Source of the DNA: CAZDSS01 sp964508185
Lineage (GTDB): Bacteria; Pseudomonadota; Alphaproteobacteria; Sphingomonadales; Govanellaceae
Reading direction: 5' to 3'
Assembly (NCBI GenBank): GCA_964508185.1
Contig: CAZDSS010000019.1
Location: 1-31,193, forward strand
DNA: 31,193 bases
The position numbers and the translations under genes were made by a program. The notes beneath the pieces are model-generated. The model was not told where the DNA came from, ran no database searches, and saw only the letters and a list, made by a program, of their open reading frames with translations. This document shows positions 7,107 to 15,232 of this stretch, one piece after another. How positions within the stretch are numbered: the first letter of the stretch is position 1; the number at the start of each line of letters is the position of its first letter.

Positions 7107-8642
7107 TCATTGTGCGGCGCCCTTGCCGGAAAAGAGCCCCCCATAGGCCGCGCGCAGCAGGTTCTTCTGCACCTTGCCCATCACATTGCGTGGAAGCTCG
7201 TCAACGACCGCCACATGCTTCGGCTGCTTGAAGCGGGCGAGCTTGTCCTGAAGATAGGCATGCAGCGCATCGAGATCGATGTTCGCGCCCTTTTCCGGCA
7301 CCACGACGGCCACCACCGCCTCGCCGAAATCGGGGTGCGGCACGCCGATCACCGCCGTCTCCACGATGCCGGGGAAGGCGTCCATCACCTCCTCGATCTC
7401 CTTGGGATAGACGTTGAAGCCGCCGGAAATCACCAGATCCTTGGCGCGGCCCACAAGGGTCACCCGCCCGTCCGGCGCGCTGGTCGCCATGTCGCCGGTG
7501 CGGAACCAGCCGTCGGCGGTGAAATCCTCCGCCGTCTTTTCCGGCATCTGCCAGTAGCCCTTGAACACGTTGGGGCCCTTCACTTCCAGAATGCCCACCT
7601 CGCCCGGGGCCACCACCTTGCCGTCGTCCCCCGTGATGCGCACGGAAATGCCGGGGAGCGCATAACCCACCGTACCCGGCACCCGCTCCCCGTCATAGGG
7701 ATTGGACGTGATCATGCCGGTCTCCGTCATGCCGTAGCGCTCCAGAATGCGGTGGCTGGTGCGCGCGTGGAAGGCTTCCCAGGTCTCGGCCAGAAGCGGC
7801 GCAGAGCCCGAGATGAAGAGCCGCATGTTGCGGCAGATCCCGGGCGTCAGCCGCGGGCTGTCGAGAAGCCGCACATAGAAGGTGGGGACGCCCATGAGGA
7901 CGGTGGCCTCCGGCAGATGATCGAGGATCGCCTCGCGGTCGAACTTTGGGAGGAAGATCACGCGGGAGCCGTTGAGGAGCGCGCAATGGAGGGCGATGAA
8001 CAGGCCGTGGACGTGAAAGACGGGAAGCGCGTGCAGCAGCACGTCGCCCGGCCGCCACTGCCAGTATTCGTGAAGCGTCAGGGCGTTGGACGCGAGGTTG
8101 CCGTGGGTCAGCATCGCCCCCTTGGGCCGCCCCGTGGTGCCGGAGGTATAAAGGATCGCCGCAACGTCGTCGGCCGCAACCTGGGCGCTCTGGGACGCAT
8201 CCGGCTGGTCCTTCGCCCGGTCGGCGAAGCTGCCGCCACCCACCGCATCGAGGGTGAGGAGATGGGGCACGCCGCATTTTGCGGCAAGGCGGCCGAGCAT
8301 TTCTTCCCGCGCAGGGTCCGCCACCACCAGCCGCGGCGTGGCGTCACTCAGGAAATATTCGAGCTCCCCTTCCGTATAGCCGGTATTGAGCGGGATGTAG
8401 ATCACCCCGGCCTTGAGGCAGGCGAGATAAAGGAGCACCGCCTCGACCGATTTCTCGACCTGTGCCACCACCCGCTCGCCGGGCTTCGCACCGAGGCTTG
8501 CGATCAGATTGGCATATCTGCTGACCGCGGGATCGAGCGCCCCGTAGGCGAGATCCCTGCCCCCCGGCACGGCGAGGAACACCGCCCCCGGCTCCTTCGG
8601 AAAACGCGCCGCGAAAAGATCATAAAGATTGTCGCCCGCCAT
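7107..8642 (-). CDS. matB: Malonyl-CoA synthetase (AMP-forming acyl-CoA ligase)
   Basis: 511 residues of the ANL adenylating family. It would join malonate (or methylmalonate) to CoA with ATP. The AMP-binding signature is ILYTSGTTGRPKGAM at about 163-177, followed by the YGMTETGM and GWFRTGDMA motifs and a C-terminal catalytic lysine in PRNVMGKVQKNLLR. Overall length and the order of motifs, including LPVFHVHGLFIALHCALLNG and the PTFYVRLL region, fit MatB rather than long-chain fatty acyl ligases. AAGGAG lies about 10 bases before the ATG. It leads a two-gene unit with the zincin gene. Methylmalonyl specificity or a related short dicarboxylate cannot be excluded. Confidence 0.85.
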   Translation of the reverse strand: MAGDNLYDLFAARFPKEPGAVFLAVPGGRDLAYGALDPAVSRYANLIASLGAKPGERVVAQVEKSVEAVLLYLACLKAGVIYIPLNTGYTEGELEYFLSDATPRLVVADPAREEMLGRLAAKCGVPHLLTLDAVGGGSFADRAKDQPDASQSAQVAADDVAAILYTSGTTGRPKGAMLTHGNLASNALTLHEYWQWRPGDVLLHALPVFHVHGLFIALHCALLNGSRVIFLPKFDREAILDHLPEATVLMGVPTFYVRLLDSPRLTPGICRNMRLFISGSAPLLAETWEAFHARTSHRILERYGMTETGMITSNPYDGERVPGTVGYALPGISVRITGDDGKVVAPGEVGILEVKGPNVFKGYWQMPEKTAEDFTADGWFRTGDMATSAPDGRVTLVGRAKDLVISGGFNVYPKEIEEVMDAFPGIVETAVIGVPHPDFGEAVVAVVVPEKGANIDLDALHAYLQDKLARFKQPKHVAVVDELPRNVMGKVQKNLLRAAYGGLFSGKGAAQ

Positions 8643-8765
8643 GCCGTCACCACTCCTTCAACGCTAAGCTCAGGCTTTGGCGCAAGATAGCGGAAAAGGC
8701 CGAGCCTTTGCCAATGCTAACTGCCGCCCGGCCCGCCCCCTCTCCTGATACGGGGATTAACCCCT

Positions 8766-8794
8766 TTGCAAGATCTCTTGATTACGAGTATGGA
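8766..8794 (+). promoter_or_regulatory. Candidate promoter for the flippase/pyruvyl-transferase operon
   Basis: TTGCAA (8766-8771) and TATGGA (8789-8794) are separated by 17 bases. Transcription would begin near 8801, some 90 bases before the chosen ATG at 8894, which argues against translation starting at the upstream in-frame ATG at 8708. The rest of the 251-base gap (8643-8893) holds short GGGG/CCCC inverted repeats and the matB ribosome-binding site on the other strand. Confidence 0.35.
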
Positions 8795-8893
8795 AGCAAG
8801 GGATCGGGGGAATTGCGGGATGTGGAGGCAAGGTCAGGTGCGGCGAGAGACCGCCGGCCCGGCAGAAAACAGGTCGGCGAAGGGGCGGCGCGC

Positions 8894-10375
8894 ATGAGCA
8901 CCGGGCGGCGCGTCGCGCGGAATGCCGCGTTGCTGATGGTCATGCGCGTTCTGCTGCAGCTGATCGGCCTCGGCAGCACCGTGGTTCTCGCCCGCCTGCT
9001 CATGCCCGAGGATTTCGGGCTCGTTGCGCTGGCGATGTCCTATCTCGCCATCATCGAGGGGGTGACGGCCCTCAATCTCTATAGCGCGCTCATCCGCATC
9101 CGCGACAATGCGCCGGAGCTCTACAACACGTCCTGGACACTGTCCGTCCTCCGCGGCGGCGCGATCAGCCTGTTCGTCGCCCTGTCCGCCGCCTTCGTGC
9201 CCCAGCTCATGAACGAGCCCCGGCTTGGCGCGGTGATCCTCGTCCTCGCCTTGCAGCCGCTGATCCAGGGCCTCGGCAATCCGCGCTTCGTCCAGTACGA
9301 GAAGGAGCTAGACCTGCGGCCGCTGTTTCTCCTCTCGGTGGTGAGCAAGCTCGCGGCCACGGCGTTCACCGTGGCCGTCGCCGTGATCTTCAGGAATTAC
9401 TGGGCGCTCGTCATCGGCTCCCTCGCCGCGGCGGTCCTGAACATGATCATGGGATATGTCATGCGGCCCTATCTGCCGCGGCCGGATTTCAGCCGGGTGC
9501 GGGAGATCTTCGGCTTCACCGCCTGGCTTTCGGGCGTGTCGATCCTGTCGACCCTCAATCTCCGCATGGACAGCTTCATTGTCGGCGGCTTTCTCGGCAC
9601 GGCGACCGTGGGCCTCTACCGCATGGGCGAGGAGATCGCGACCCTGCCCACCACCCAGATGGTGGCGCCGCTCACCCGCTCGCTTTATCCCGCCTTCGCG
9701 GACATGGCGGCGGAGCCCGGTAAGCTGCGCAACAATGCTCTTGAGGCTTCGGCCGCAATAGCGGCCATCAGCCTTCCTGCGACCTTCGGTTTCGCCTTCG
9801 TCGCGCGCGACGTGGTGACGCTGATGCTCGGGGAAAAGTGGCTCGAGATCGTGCCCCTCATCCAGATCCTGACGCCGATCATCGGTCTCCAGATGCTGGC
9901 GCCTGTCGCGGGCTCGGTCTGCATGGCTATGGGACGCACACGCGTCGTCTTCTGGAACGAGGTGATCTACTGCGTCTTCCGGCTGTCCGCGATTTTCGCA
10001 GGTGTGTTGCTGGCCGGCTTTGCAGGCATCGTCATGGCGCGCGGGATGTCGGGCCTTCTGCGGCTGGTCCTGAACGCCGAGATGCTGCGTCGCACCATCG
10101 GAACGGGGTTCAGGACGATTGTCTCCAATGCATGGCGCAGCCTTGCGAGCGTCGTAGCCATGGCAGCCATGCTCGCGCTGGTGCAACCGGCCCTTGCCGA
10201 CACGGGCATCGTCCTCCGCATCGTCTCGACGGTGGCCATCGGTGCATTGGTCTACGTGCTTGCCCATCTCTCCCTCTGGCAGGCAAGCGGGCGCCCATCC
10301 GGTGCGGAACGGCGGATGCTGGATCTTGTCGGGAGCATCCGGAGCGGCATGACGCAACGGAAGGAAGCGACATGA
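8894..10375 (+). CDS. Oligosaccharide flippase / polysaccharide biosynthesis protein (Wzx/WzxC type)
   Basis: About 493 residues with a dozen or more hydrophobic segments across the whole length and an N-terminal signature (AALLMVMRVLLQLIGLGSTVVLARLLMPEDFGLVALAMSYLAI) typical of MOP-superfamily flippases that move lipid-linked repeat units across the inner membrane. The central LRMDSFIVGGFLGTATVGLYRMGEEIATLP segment is also characteristic of the WzxC-like group. I chose 8894 because the family begins with this short basic segment (STGRRVARNAALL); starting at 8708 would add 62 residues of low-quality sequence upstream. The stop overlaps the next start (ATGA at 10372-10375), so the two genes are coupled. 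Confidence 0.85.
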   Translation: MSTGRRVARNAALLMVMRVLLQLIGLGSTVVLARLLMPEDFGLVALAMSYLAIIEGVTALNLYSALIRIRDNAPELYNTSWTLSVLRGGAISLFVALSAAFVPQLMNEPRLGAVILVLALQPLIQGLGNPRFVQYEKELDLRPLFLLSVVSKLAATAFTVAVAVIFRNYWALVIGSLAAAVLNMIMGYVMRPYLPRPDFSRVREIFGFTAWLSGVSILSTLNLRMDSFIVGGFLGTATVGLYRMGEEIATLPTTQMVAPLTRSLYPAFADMAAEPGKLRNNALEASAAIAAISLPATFGFAFVARDVVTLMLGEKWLEIVPLIQILTPIIGLQMLAPVAGSVCMAMGRTRVVFWNEVIYCVFRLSAIFAGVLLAGFAGIVMARGMSGLLRLVLNAEMLRRTIGTGFRTIVSNAWRSLASVVAMAAMLALVQPALADTGIVLRIVSTVAIGALVYVLAHLSLWQASGRPSGAERRMLDLVGSIRSGMTQRKEAT

Positions 10376-11577
10376 GATTCCTCAAACGCCTTGTTCTGGA
10401 TGCGACGGTCGCTTGGGTGCGCATGCTGCGACGTTGGCGCACGGGAAAGGGCCTTCTTTACGTGGTTCCCCCGGCATCGGCCGGAAGTCTTGGCGATCAG
10501 GCACTGCTTACGGGACTTGCCGCCCTTCTGCCTGCTTCATATCCGAACCGCATCTGTCAGGTCCTTCTTCCCGGCTGGCAGGAAATTTCCGTCCGTGGGA
10601 TGGAAGCGGACGCGCTGCCGGTTTCGCTCTCCGTCAAGGGATTGACGAACTTTGTCTGGCGGCTCCTCGATTGCCGGCATTTCGGCATACTTGGCGCTGA
10701 CGTCATGGATGGGCGATATTCACCGGACCTCGTGCAAGCGTTCGTCACCTTGTGCAATCTCGGTGCCCGTTGCGGCGTTCCGACAACCATCTTCGGTTTC
10801 AGCTTTTCCGGCACTCCCGATCCCAAGGCCGTTGCCGCCTTGAGCAACCTGGATTCCAGGGTAACTTGCCTGTGCCGGGACCCGGTCTCCCGTCAGAGAT
10901 TTGAGCAGCGGACCGGCAATCGGGCGCAGCTGGTGGCCGATCTGGCCTTCCGGATGGATGCCCATCTCGACACAACCTCGACGCACGCGGCGGCCGAATG
11001 GATTGGCCAGCAACGAGCCACGGGACGCCGTGTGGTGGGATTGAACGTGAACGTGCTTCCGACCTCCGGCGAAACGGCCCGCACCATTGCCGCCTACGCG
11101 GGGGAACTGACGGCGCTCCTTCGATCCTTTCCCGATCTTGTCTGCGTCATGCTGCCTCACGATCTGCGGAAGGGACAGTCCGACCACGTGTCACTGGTGT
11201 CGGTGCGGAATGCAGTCCCTCAGGATCTCCATGAACGGATCCACGTTCTAGACCCCCCCTTCTCGGCCTGGGATGTCAAAGGCGTGGCCGCGCTGGCGGA
11301 CCTCATTGTCACGGGCAGGATGCATCTTGCCATTGCCGCGCTCGCGCAGGGCGTGCCGGCAATCGGAATCGCGTATCAGGGAAAGTTCGAAGGCCTGTAC
11401 GCCTACTTCGGCATGCAGGAGCTTCTTCTCGATCCCGACAGCGTCGCGTCACCGGGCCTCCTCGCGGGAAGAATCCGGACGGCTTTCGAGCGCGTCGACG
11501 ACTATCGACAAAGGATTGCGACAGCCCTGCCCCAGGTTCTGCACCTGTCGGCGCAAAACACCGCGCATCTCACATAG
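10372..11577 (+). CDS. Polysaccharide pyruvyl transferase family protein
   Basis: 401 residues. The N-terminal SAGSLGDQALLTGLAALLP segment and the C-terminal TGRMHLAIAALAQGVPAIGIAYQGKFEGLYAYFGM segment are the hallmarks of the polysaccharide pyruvyl transferase family, which adds pyruvate ketals from phosphoenolpyruvate to sugars of exopolysaccharide or transfers related groups. A middle GADVMDGRYSP stands where the family has its GGxxxxD-like element. The gene is coupled to the flippase by an ATGA overlap. Together they suggest assembly of an acidic exopolysaccharide, consistent with a UDP-glucuronate supply at the left edge. The stop overlaps the convergent glycosyltransferase stop by 8 bases. 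Confidence 0.8.
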   Translation: MRFLKRLVLDATVAWVRMLRRWRTGKGLLYVVPPASAGSLGDQALLTGLAALLPASYPNRICQVLLPGWQEISVRGMEADALPVSLSVKGLTNFVWRLLDCRHFGILGADVMDGRYSPDLVQAFVTLCNLGARCGVPTTIFGFSFSGTPDPKAVAALSNLDSRVTCLCRDPVSRQRFEQRTGNRAQLVADLAFRMDAHLDTTSTHAAAEWIGQQRATGRRVVGLNVNVLPTSGETARTIAAYAGELTALLRSFPDLVCVMLPHDLRKGQSDHVSLVSVRNAVPQDLHERIHVLDPPFSAWDVKGVAALADLIVTGRMHLAIAALAQGVPAIGIAYQGKFEGLYAYFGMQELLLDPDSVASPGLLAGRIRTAFERVDDYRQRIATALPQVLHLSAQNTAHLT

Positions 11578-12808
11578 ACGTCGGTCCGGCAACAACCCGG
11601 GCGAGGGCTGATGCGATCACCGGCGCGCTGTAACGCTCCTCCACGAAACGGCGGCCGGCGAGGCCAAGCATCGCGGCGCGTGCCGGGTCGCGGAGCAGGG
11701 TGAGGCAGGCGGCGGCGAAGCTTTCCTCGTCGTCGGCCATGAGGATGTTGGCATTTGGCGTCACGTCCAGGCCCTCGGCCCCGATGGTGGTGGATACCAC
11801 CGGCCGGGCATGGCTCATGGCCTCGAGAATCTTGATGCGGGTTCCGCCGCCATATCGGATAGGGGCGACGACAAGGTCGCATGCTTCGTAATAGGGCTCC
11901 ACTCTGTCGACTCCGCCGGTCACCACCACGCCGGGCATCTCGGCAAGCTGCCGGATGCTGGGGGGCGGATTGAACCCCACGAGCGTGGCATCGACGGGCA
12001 TGCCGGCCCCCTCCCGGATGCGCGGCAGGATCGCCCGGCAGAACCATGTGGCGGCATCCTGATTGGGCCCGTAGGTCATGGTCCCCACGAACAGGATGTT
12101 CGCACGCTCGCTCGACCCCGCCGATTGGACGAGAGACGGAATCGGCACGCTGTTCGGGATGGCATGGATGCGCGCCCGGGGCCCCGTATCCGTCAGGGCC
12201 CGCCGGTCCGCTTCGGAGCACACGAGGACATCATCGAATTCTGCGAGAAAGTCCTTCTCGACGCGGCGGATCTTGCCGATCTTCAGGCGGTCGATGACCG
12301 TCTGCTCGAATCCGCGGCTTTTCGGGGCATAGCTTTCCGACCGCAAGGCGACGACGGACTCGATATCGTCGAAATCCACGATGCACCGGCCGGGCTCGAG
12401 AGGAGCGACCTGTCGCAGGCGCCGGAAGACGAGACCTGAGCGAATGCGGAAACAGAAGGTTGCCGCGAACTCCTGCACGGGCAGGCGGGCGACCGCCCTT
12501 TGCAGCAGATCGTCCGCCGGCACCATCCGGGCAGTGGTCGGCTCGAGAAGCTCGGCGATGATGGCGAAGGGCGGAACGTTGACGAGGCTTGGCCGCGGCC
12601 GTTCCGGCGCAGGAAGCACGATCGCGGTCGCGCAGCGTGCAAGGAGCGCCCGCTGGGCCTCCGTATGCTCCACCGGCTGGGCTTCGAAGACCAGAAGATG
12701 GACATTGAACCGCTCGGTGAGAGCCTTGAGATGGGCGGCCGCGCGACGCTGCACTCCGGAGCCGTTGTCGTTCGGCACCAGGTGACTGATCATCAGGATG
12801 TCCGTCAC
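11570..12808 (-). CDS. GT4-family glycosyltransferase
   Basis: 412 residues with a GT-B fold. The N-terminal domain starts MTDILMISHLVPNDNGSGVQRRAAAHLKALTERFNVHLL, and the donor domain has ILFVGTMTYGPNQDAATWF and the sugar-nucleotide-binding stretch VVAPIRYGGGTRIKILEAMSHARPVV with the conserved E in KILEAM. This is the arrangement of GT4 sugar transferases in exopolysaccharide clusters. It is cytosolic or peripheral to the inner membrane. The donor and acceptor sugars cannot be predicted. It reads towards the pyruvyl transferase gene with an 8-base overlap of the 3' ends, so no terminator lies between them. Confidence 0.85.
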   Translation of the reverse strand: MTDILMISHLVPNDNGSGVQRRAAAHLKALTERFNVHLLVFEAQPVEHTEAQRALLARCATAIVLPAPERPRPSLVNVPPFAIIAELLEPTTARMVPADDLLQRAVARLPVQEFAATFCFRIRSGLVFRRLRQVAPLEPGRCIVDFDDIESVVALRSESYAPKSRGFEQTVIDRLKIGKIRRVEKDFLAEFDDVLVCSEADRRALTDTGPRARIHAIPNSVPIPSLVQSAGSSERANILFVGTMTYGPNQDAATWFCRAILPRIREGAGMPVDATLVGFNPPPSIRQLAEMPGVVVTGGVDRVEPYYEACDLVVAPIRYGGGTRIKILEAMSHARPVVSTTIGAEGLDVTPNANILMADDEESFAAACLTLLRDPARAAMLGLAGRRFVEERYSAPVIASALARVVAGPTSM

Positions 12809-12895
12809 GCGACCCCTCCCCCCTTTGGTTCCCGCGCTGCCGGAAGCATCTCATAAGTAGCGCGCGGCGACGAGTCAATCTCGCGCAGTTATAGA

Positions 12896-12925
12896 AACGC
12901 CCCCCGGCCGGAGCCGGAGGGCGTT
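12896..12925 (-). terminator. Terminator downstream of the aminotransferase gene
   Basis: A 12-bp stem with one mismatch (ACGCCCCCCGGC against GCCGGAGGGCGT), extended by an outer A-T pair, around a CGGA loop. Read on the minus strand, the stem is followed by TTTCTATAA. It sits 26 bases past the aminotransferase stop and ahead of the glycosyltransferase gene on the same strand. Confidence 0.65.
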
Positions 12926-12950
12926 CATCGAAACAGGTGGTGCCGCTGGA

Positions 12951-14120
12951 TCAGAGCGAGCTGAAGAAGCCCGCAAGGCGCCGCATGGCTTCTTCCATGC
13001 GCTCATAGGACTGGGCGCCGAAGCAGATGCGGAGATGCCCTTCGCCGGCGGGCCCATAGAAGGAGCCGGCCTCCACCACCACATGGGTCTTGTCGAGGAT
13101 GGCTTCCGCGAGCGCCGCCGAGCTCATGCCCGTGCCGCGCACGTCGGGGAAGGCATAGATGGTGCCTTCGGGCGGGGCGCATTTCACGCCCGGCATCTGG
13201 TTGAGGCTGCGCACGACGAGGGCGCGCTTGCGCTCGTCCTCCGCATGCATGACGTCGAGGCAGTCCTGGGGACCGGTCACCGCCGCATAGCCGCCTTCCT
13301 GAATGAAGGTGTTCACATGCGTCGCGTCGTTCATGGTGATCTTGAGCAGCGCGGGCATGAAGCTCTTGTCCGCGACGGCATAGCCGAGGCGCCAGCCGTC
13401 CATGGCATAGGCCTTGGTGAAGGCGAAAAGGGTAATCGTCCGCTCGCGCATGCCGGGCAGCGACGCGATGCTCACATGCCTGTTGCCGTCATAGAGGATG
13501 TAGTCATAGACCTCGTCCGACAGCACCAGAAGGTCGTGCTTGATGGCGAGCGCCGCCAGCCCCTCCAGCTCCTCGCGGGTATAGACGCGGCCCGTGGGAT
13601 TGGCCGGATTGACGAGGACGATCATGCGCGTCTTCGGCGTGATCCTGGCCTCGATCCAGTCGGGCCGGATGCGGAAATTGTCATCACGATCAAGCGGCGC
13701 CATGACGATCTTTCCGCCCGCCATCTCGATCTTGTTGATGTGCTGCGGGTAATAGGGTTCAAGCAGGATCACCTCGTCGCCCGGATCGATCCCCGCCATG
13801 AAGGCGGCGTAGGACCCGTGGGTGAGACCATTGGTGACGAGGATCTCGTCCGCCGTCGCCTCGATGCCGTTATATTCGCGGACCTTTTTTGCCAGCGCCT
13901 CGCGGAAATGGGGCAGGCCGCGGAAATCGCTGTAATGGACCTTGCCCTCGTCCAGCGCCTTCTTGGTCGCGTCCTTGATATGCTGCGGGGTGTCCGCGAA
14001 GGGCATGCCCACCGCCAGAGAGATCACATCCTTCCCCTGGGCCATCAGACCCATGGCTTTCTCGAACATTCCGAAGCTCTTGGCGGAGCTTTCGGAGATA
14101 CGCTTGGCAGGCCACCTCAT
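12951..14120 (-). CDS. Class I/II PLP-dependent aminotransferase (aspartate/aromatic-type)
   Basis: About 389 residues with fold-type I features in order: VNPANPTGRVY (substrate carboxylate and PLP contact), LSDEVYDYILYDG (D and Y contacts), and FAFTKAYAMDGWRLGYA with the PLP lysine at about residue 236. A conserved arginine follows in GHLRICFGAQ near the C-terminus. Family members transfer amino groups from aspartate, aromatic or branched amino acids to 2-oxoglutarate; the exact substrate is not clear. The ATG at 14120 sits 6 bases after AGGGGA, while the ATG at 14126 touches it, so 14120 is preferred. An AT-rich palindromic block lies upstream (14190-14208). Confidence 0.85.
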   Translation of the reverse strand: MRWPAKRISESSAKSFGMFEKAMGLMAQGKDVISLAVGMPFADTPQHIKDATKKALDEGKVHYSDFRGLPHFREALAKKVREYNGIEATADEILVTNGLTHGSYAAFMAGIDPGDEVILLEPYYPQHINKIEMAGGKIVMAPLDRDDNFRIRPDWIEARITPKTRMIVLVNPANPTGRVYTREELEGLAALAIKHDLLVLSDEVYDYILYDGNRHVSIASLPGMRERTITLFAFTKAYAMDGWRLGYAVADKSFMPALLKITMNDATHVNTFIQEGGYAAVTGPQDCLDVMHAEDERKRALVVRSLNQMPGVKCAPPEGTIYAFPDVRGTGMSSAALAEAILDKTHVVVEAGSFYGPAGEGHLRICFGAQSYERMEEAMRRLAGFFSSL

Positions 14121-14136
14121 GAACATTCCCCTACAA

Positions 14137-14175
14137 CCGGAATCAATACGTTTGCATATATTATCCGCATTCCGG
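14137..14175 (-). promoter_or_regulatory. Inverted repeat CCGGAAT-N25-ATTCCGG in front of the aminotransferase gene
   Basis: Two perfect 7-bp arms (14137-14143 and 14169-14175) flank an AT-rich 25-base centre that contains TAATAT/GATAAT -10-like hexamers on the minus strand. The position directly upstream of the aminotransferase start suggests an operator or a leader stem. No matching -35 is convincing. Confidence 0.3.
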
Positions 14176-14189
14176 CCGCAGGGGAATAG

Positions 14190-14208
14190 TTTAAGCTTAA
14201 AATATTTT
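14190..14208. other. Overlapping AT-rich palindromes between reductase and aminotransferase genes
   Basis: TTTAAGCTTAAA (14190-14201) and AAAATATTTT (14199-14208) are both perfect palindromes and overlap, in DNA that is otherwise strongly GC-rich. They directly follow the reductase stop and precede the aminotransferase promoter area, so they might be an UP-like element or part of a transcription end. The role is not established. Confidence 0.35.
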
Positions 14209-15218
14209 CAGAGGCGGACGAGGGCCTTTCCGAAGTTCGTCCCCCGGAACATGCCGCAGAAGGCAGCAGGGGTGTTTTCGATCCCGTCATGGATCTGGTC
14301 GAAGCTCCGGATCTGGCCGGCGGCGATCCATTCCCGAAGCCGGGTCAGGGCCTCGCCATAGCGGGGCAGCTGGTCGGTGACCATGAAGCCCTTGAGGGTC
14401 GCGCGCTTGGTGATCGCCTCCCACATGTTGCGCGGGCCCGGGGGCGGGGTTTCGTCGTGATAGCTCGCGATCATGCCGCAGAGGACGATGCGCGCGCCGA
14501 CCTTGAGATTGCCCATGGCGGCTTCCAGGATCTCGCCGCCCACATTGTCGAAATAGACGTCGATTCCTTCGGGGCAGGCATCCTTGAGCGCCCGTAAGAT
14601 GCTGGCCGGAGCCCGGTAGTTGAGGCCGATGTCGTATCCGACCTCGTCCTCGAGCCAGCGCGCCTTGTCGTCGCTGCCGACGATCCCGACGGTGCGGCAG
14701 CCGAGGGCCTTGGCGATCTGGCCGGCGACGGTGCCGACGGCGCCGCCCGCGGCGCTCACCACCACCGTCTCGCCGGGTTGCGGATTGCCGATGTCCATCA
14801 GGCCGAAATAGGCCGTGAGACCCGTGGGCCCGAGGATCCCGGCGTAATAATGGAGCGGGAGATCAGGGTCCGGCACGAAGGGCGCGGTGAAATCGCCGGC
14901 GTCGCTCACCGAGAATTGTTCCCAGCGATTGCGGCCGAGCACATGATCCCCCGCCCGGAAGCGGGGGTTGCGGCTTTCCTCCACGCGGCCGAGCGTGATG
15001 CCCATCACCGGCTGGCCGAGGGGCATGGCGGAGAGATAATTGTCCCCCGCCCCTTCCCGCATCCATTGCCGGAAGCCCGCATCGAGCGACAGGTACAGGT
15101 TGCGGATGAGGAACTCCCCCTCGCGAAGCGGAGGAACCTCCGCTTCGTCGAGGGCGAAATCCTCTTCCCGCGGCAGACCTTCGGGATAGCGCACGAGCAG
15201 AACACGACGGTTGCGCAT
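14208..15218 (-). CDS. CurA-type NADP-dependent oxidoreductase (zinc-free MDR family)
   Basis: 336 residues of the medium-chain reductase superfamily, in the zinc-free branch with leukotriene B4 12-hydroxydehydrogenase and curcumin/dihydrocurcumin reductase. These reduce C=C bonds conjugated to a carbonyl, using NADPH. Seen here are an N-terminal MRNRRVLLVRYPEG, a YYAGILGPTGLTAYFGL segment, the dinucleotide motif VVVSAAGGAVGTVAGQIAK, and a late IDVYFDNVGGEILEAAM. No structural-zinc cysteines are present. The start at 15218 has GAGGTGA upstream; the longer open frame to 15581 runs antiparallel in frame across the receptor gene and is not real. It lies 14 bases after receptor 1 and probably shares its transcript. 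Confidence 0.85.
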   Translation of the reverse strand: MRNRRVLLVRYPEGLPREEDFALDEAEVPPLREGEFLIRNLYLSLDAGFRQWMREGAGDNYLSAMPLGQPVMGITLGRVEESRNPRFRAGDHVLGRNRWEQFSVSDAGDFTAPFVPDPDLPLHYYAGILGPTGLTAYFGLMDIGNPQPGETVVVSAAGGAVGTVAGQIAKALGCRTVGIVGSDDKARWLEDEVGYDIGLNYRAPASILRALKDACPEGIDVYFDNVGGEILEAAMGNLKVGARIVLCGMIASYHDETPPPGPRNMWEAITKRATLKGFMVTDQLPRYGEALTRLREWIAAGQIRSFDQIHDGIENTPAAFCGMFRGTNFGKALVRL

Positions 15219-15232
15219 CACGTCACCTCGGA

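Noticed and set aside
6702..8690. A 662-codon open frame on the plus strand opposite matB and the zincin gene
   Set aside because: The product is an Arg/His-rich repetitive string without motifs; the opposite strand has full AMP-ligase and HExxH signatures.
8708..8893. Translation of the flippase from the ATG at 8708
   Set aside because: The extra 62 residues are not family-like, and the candidate promoter at 8766-8794 lies inside them.
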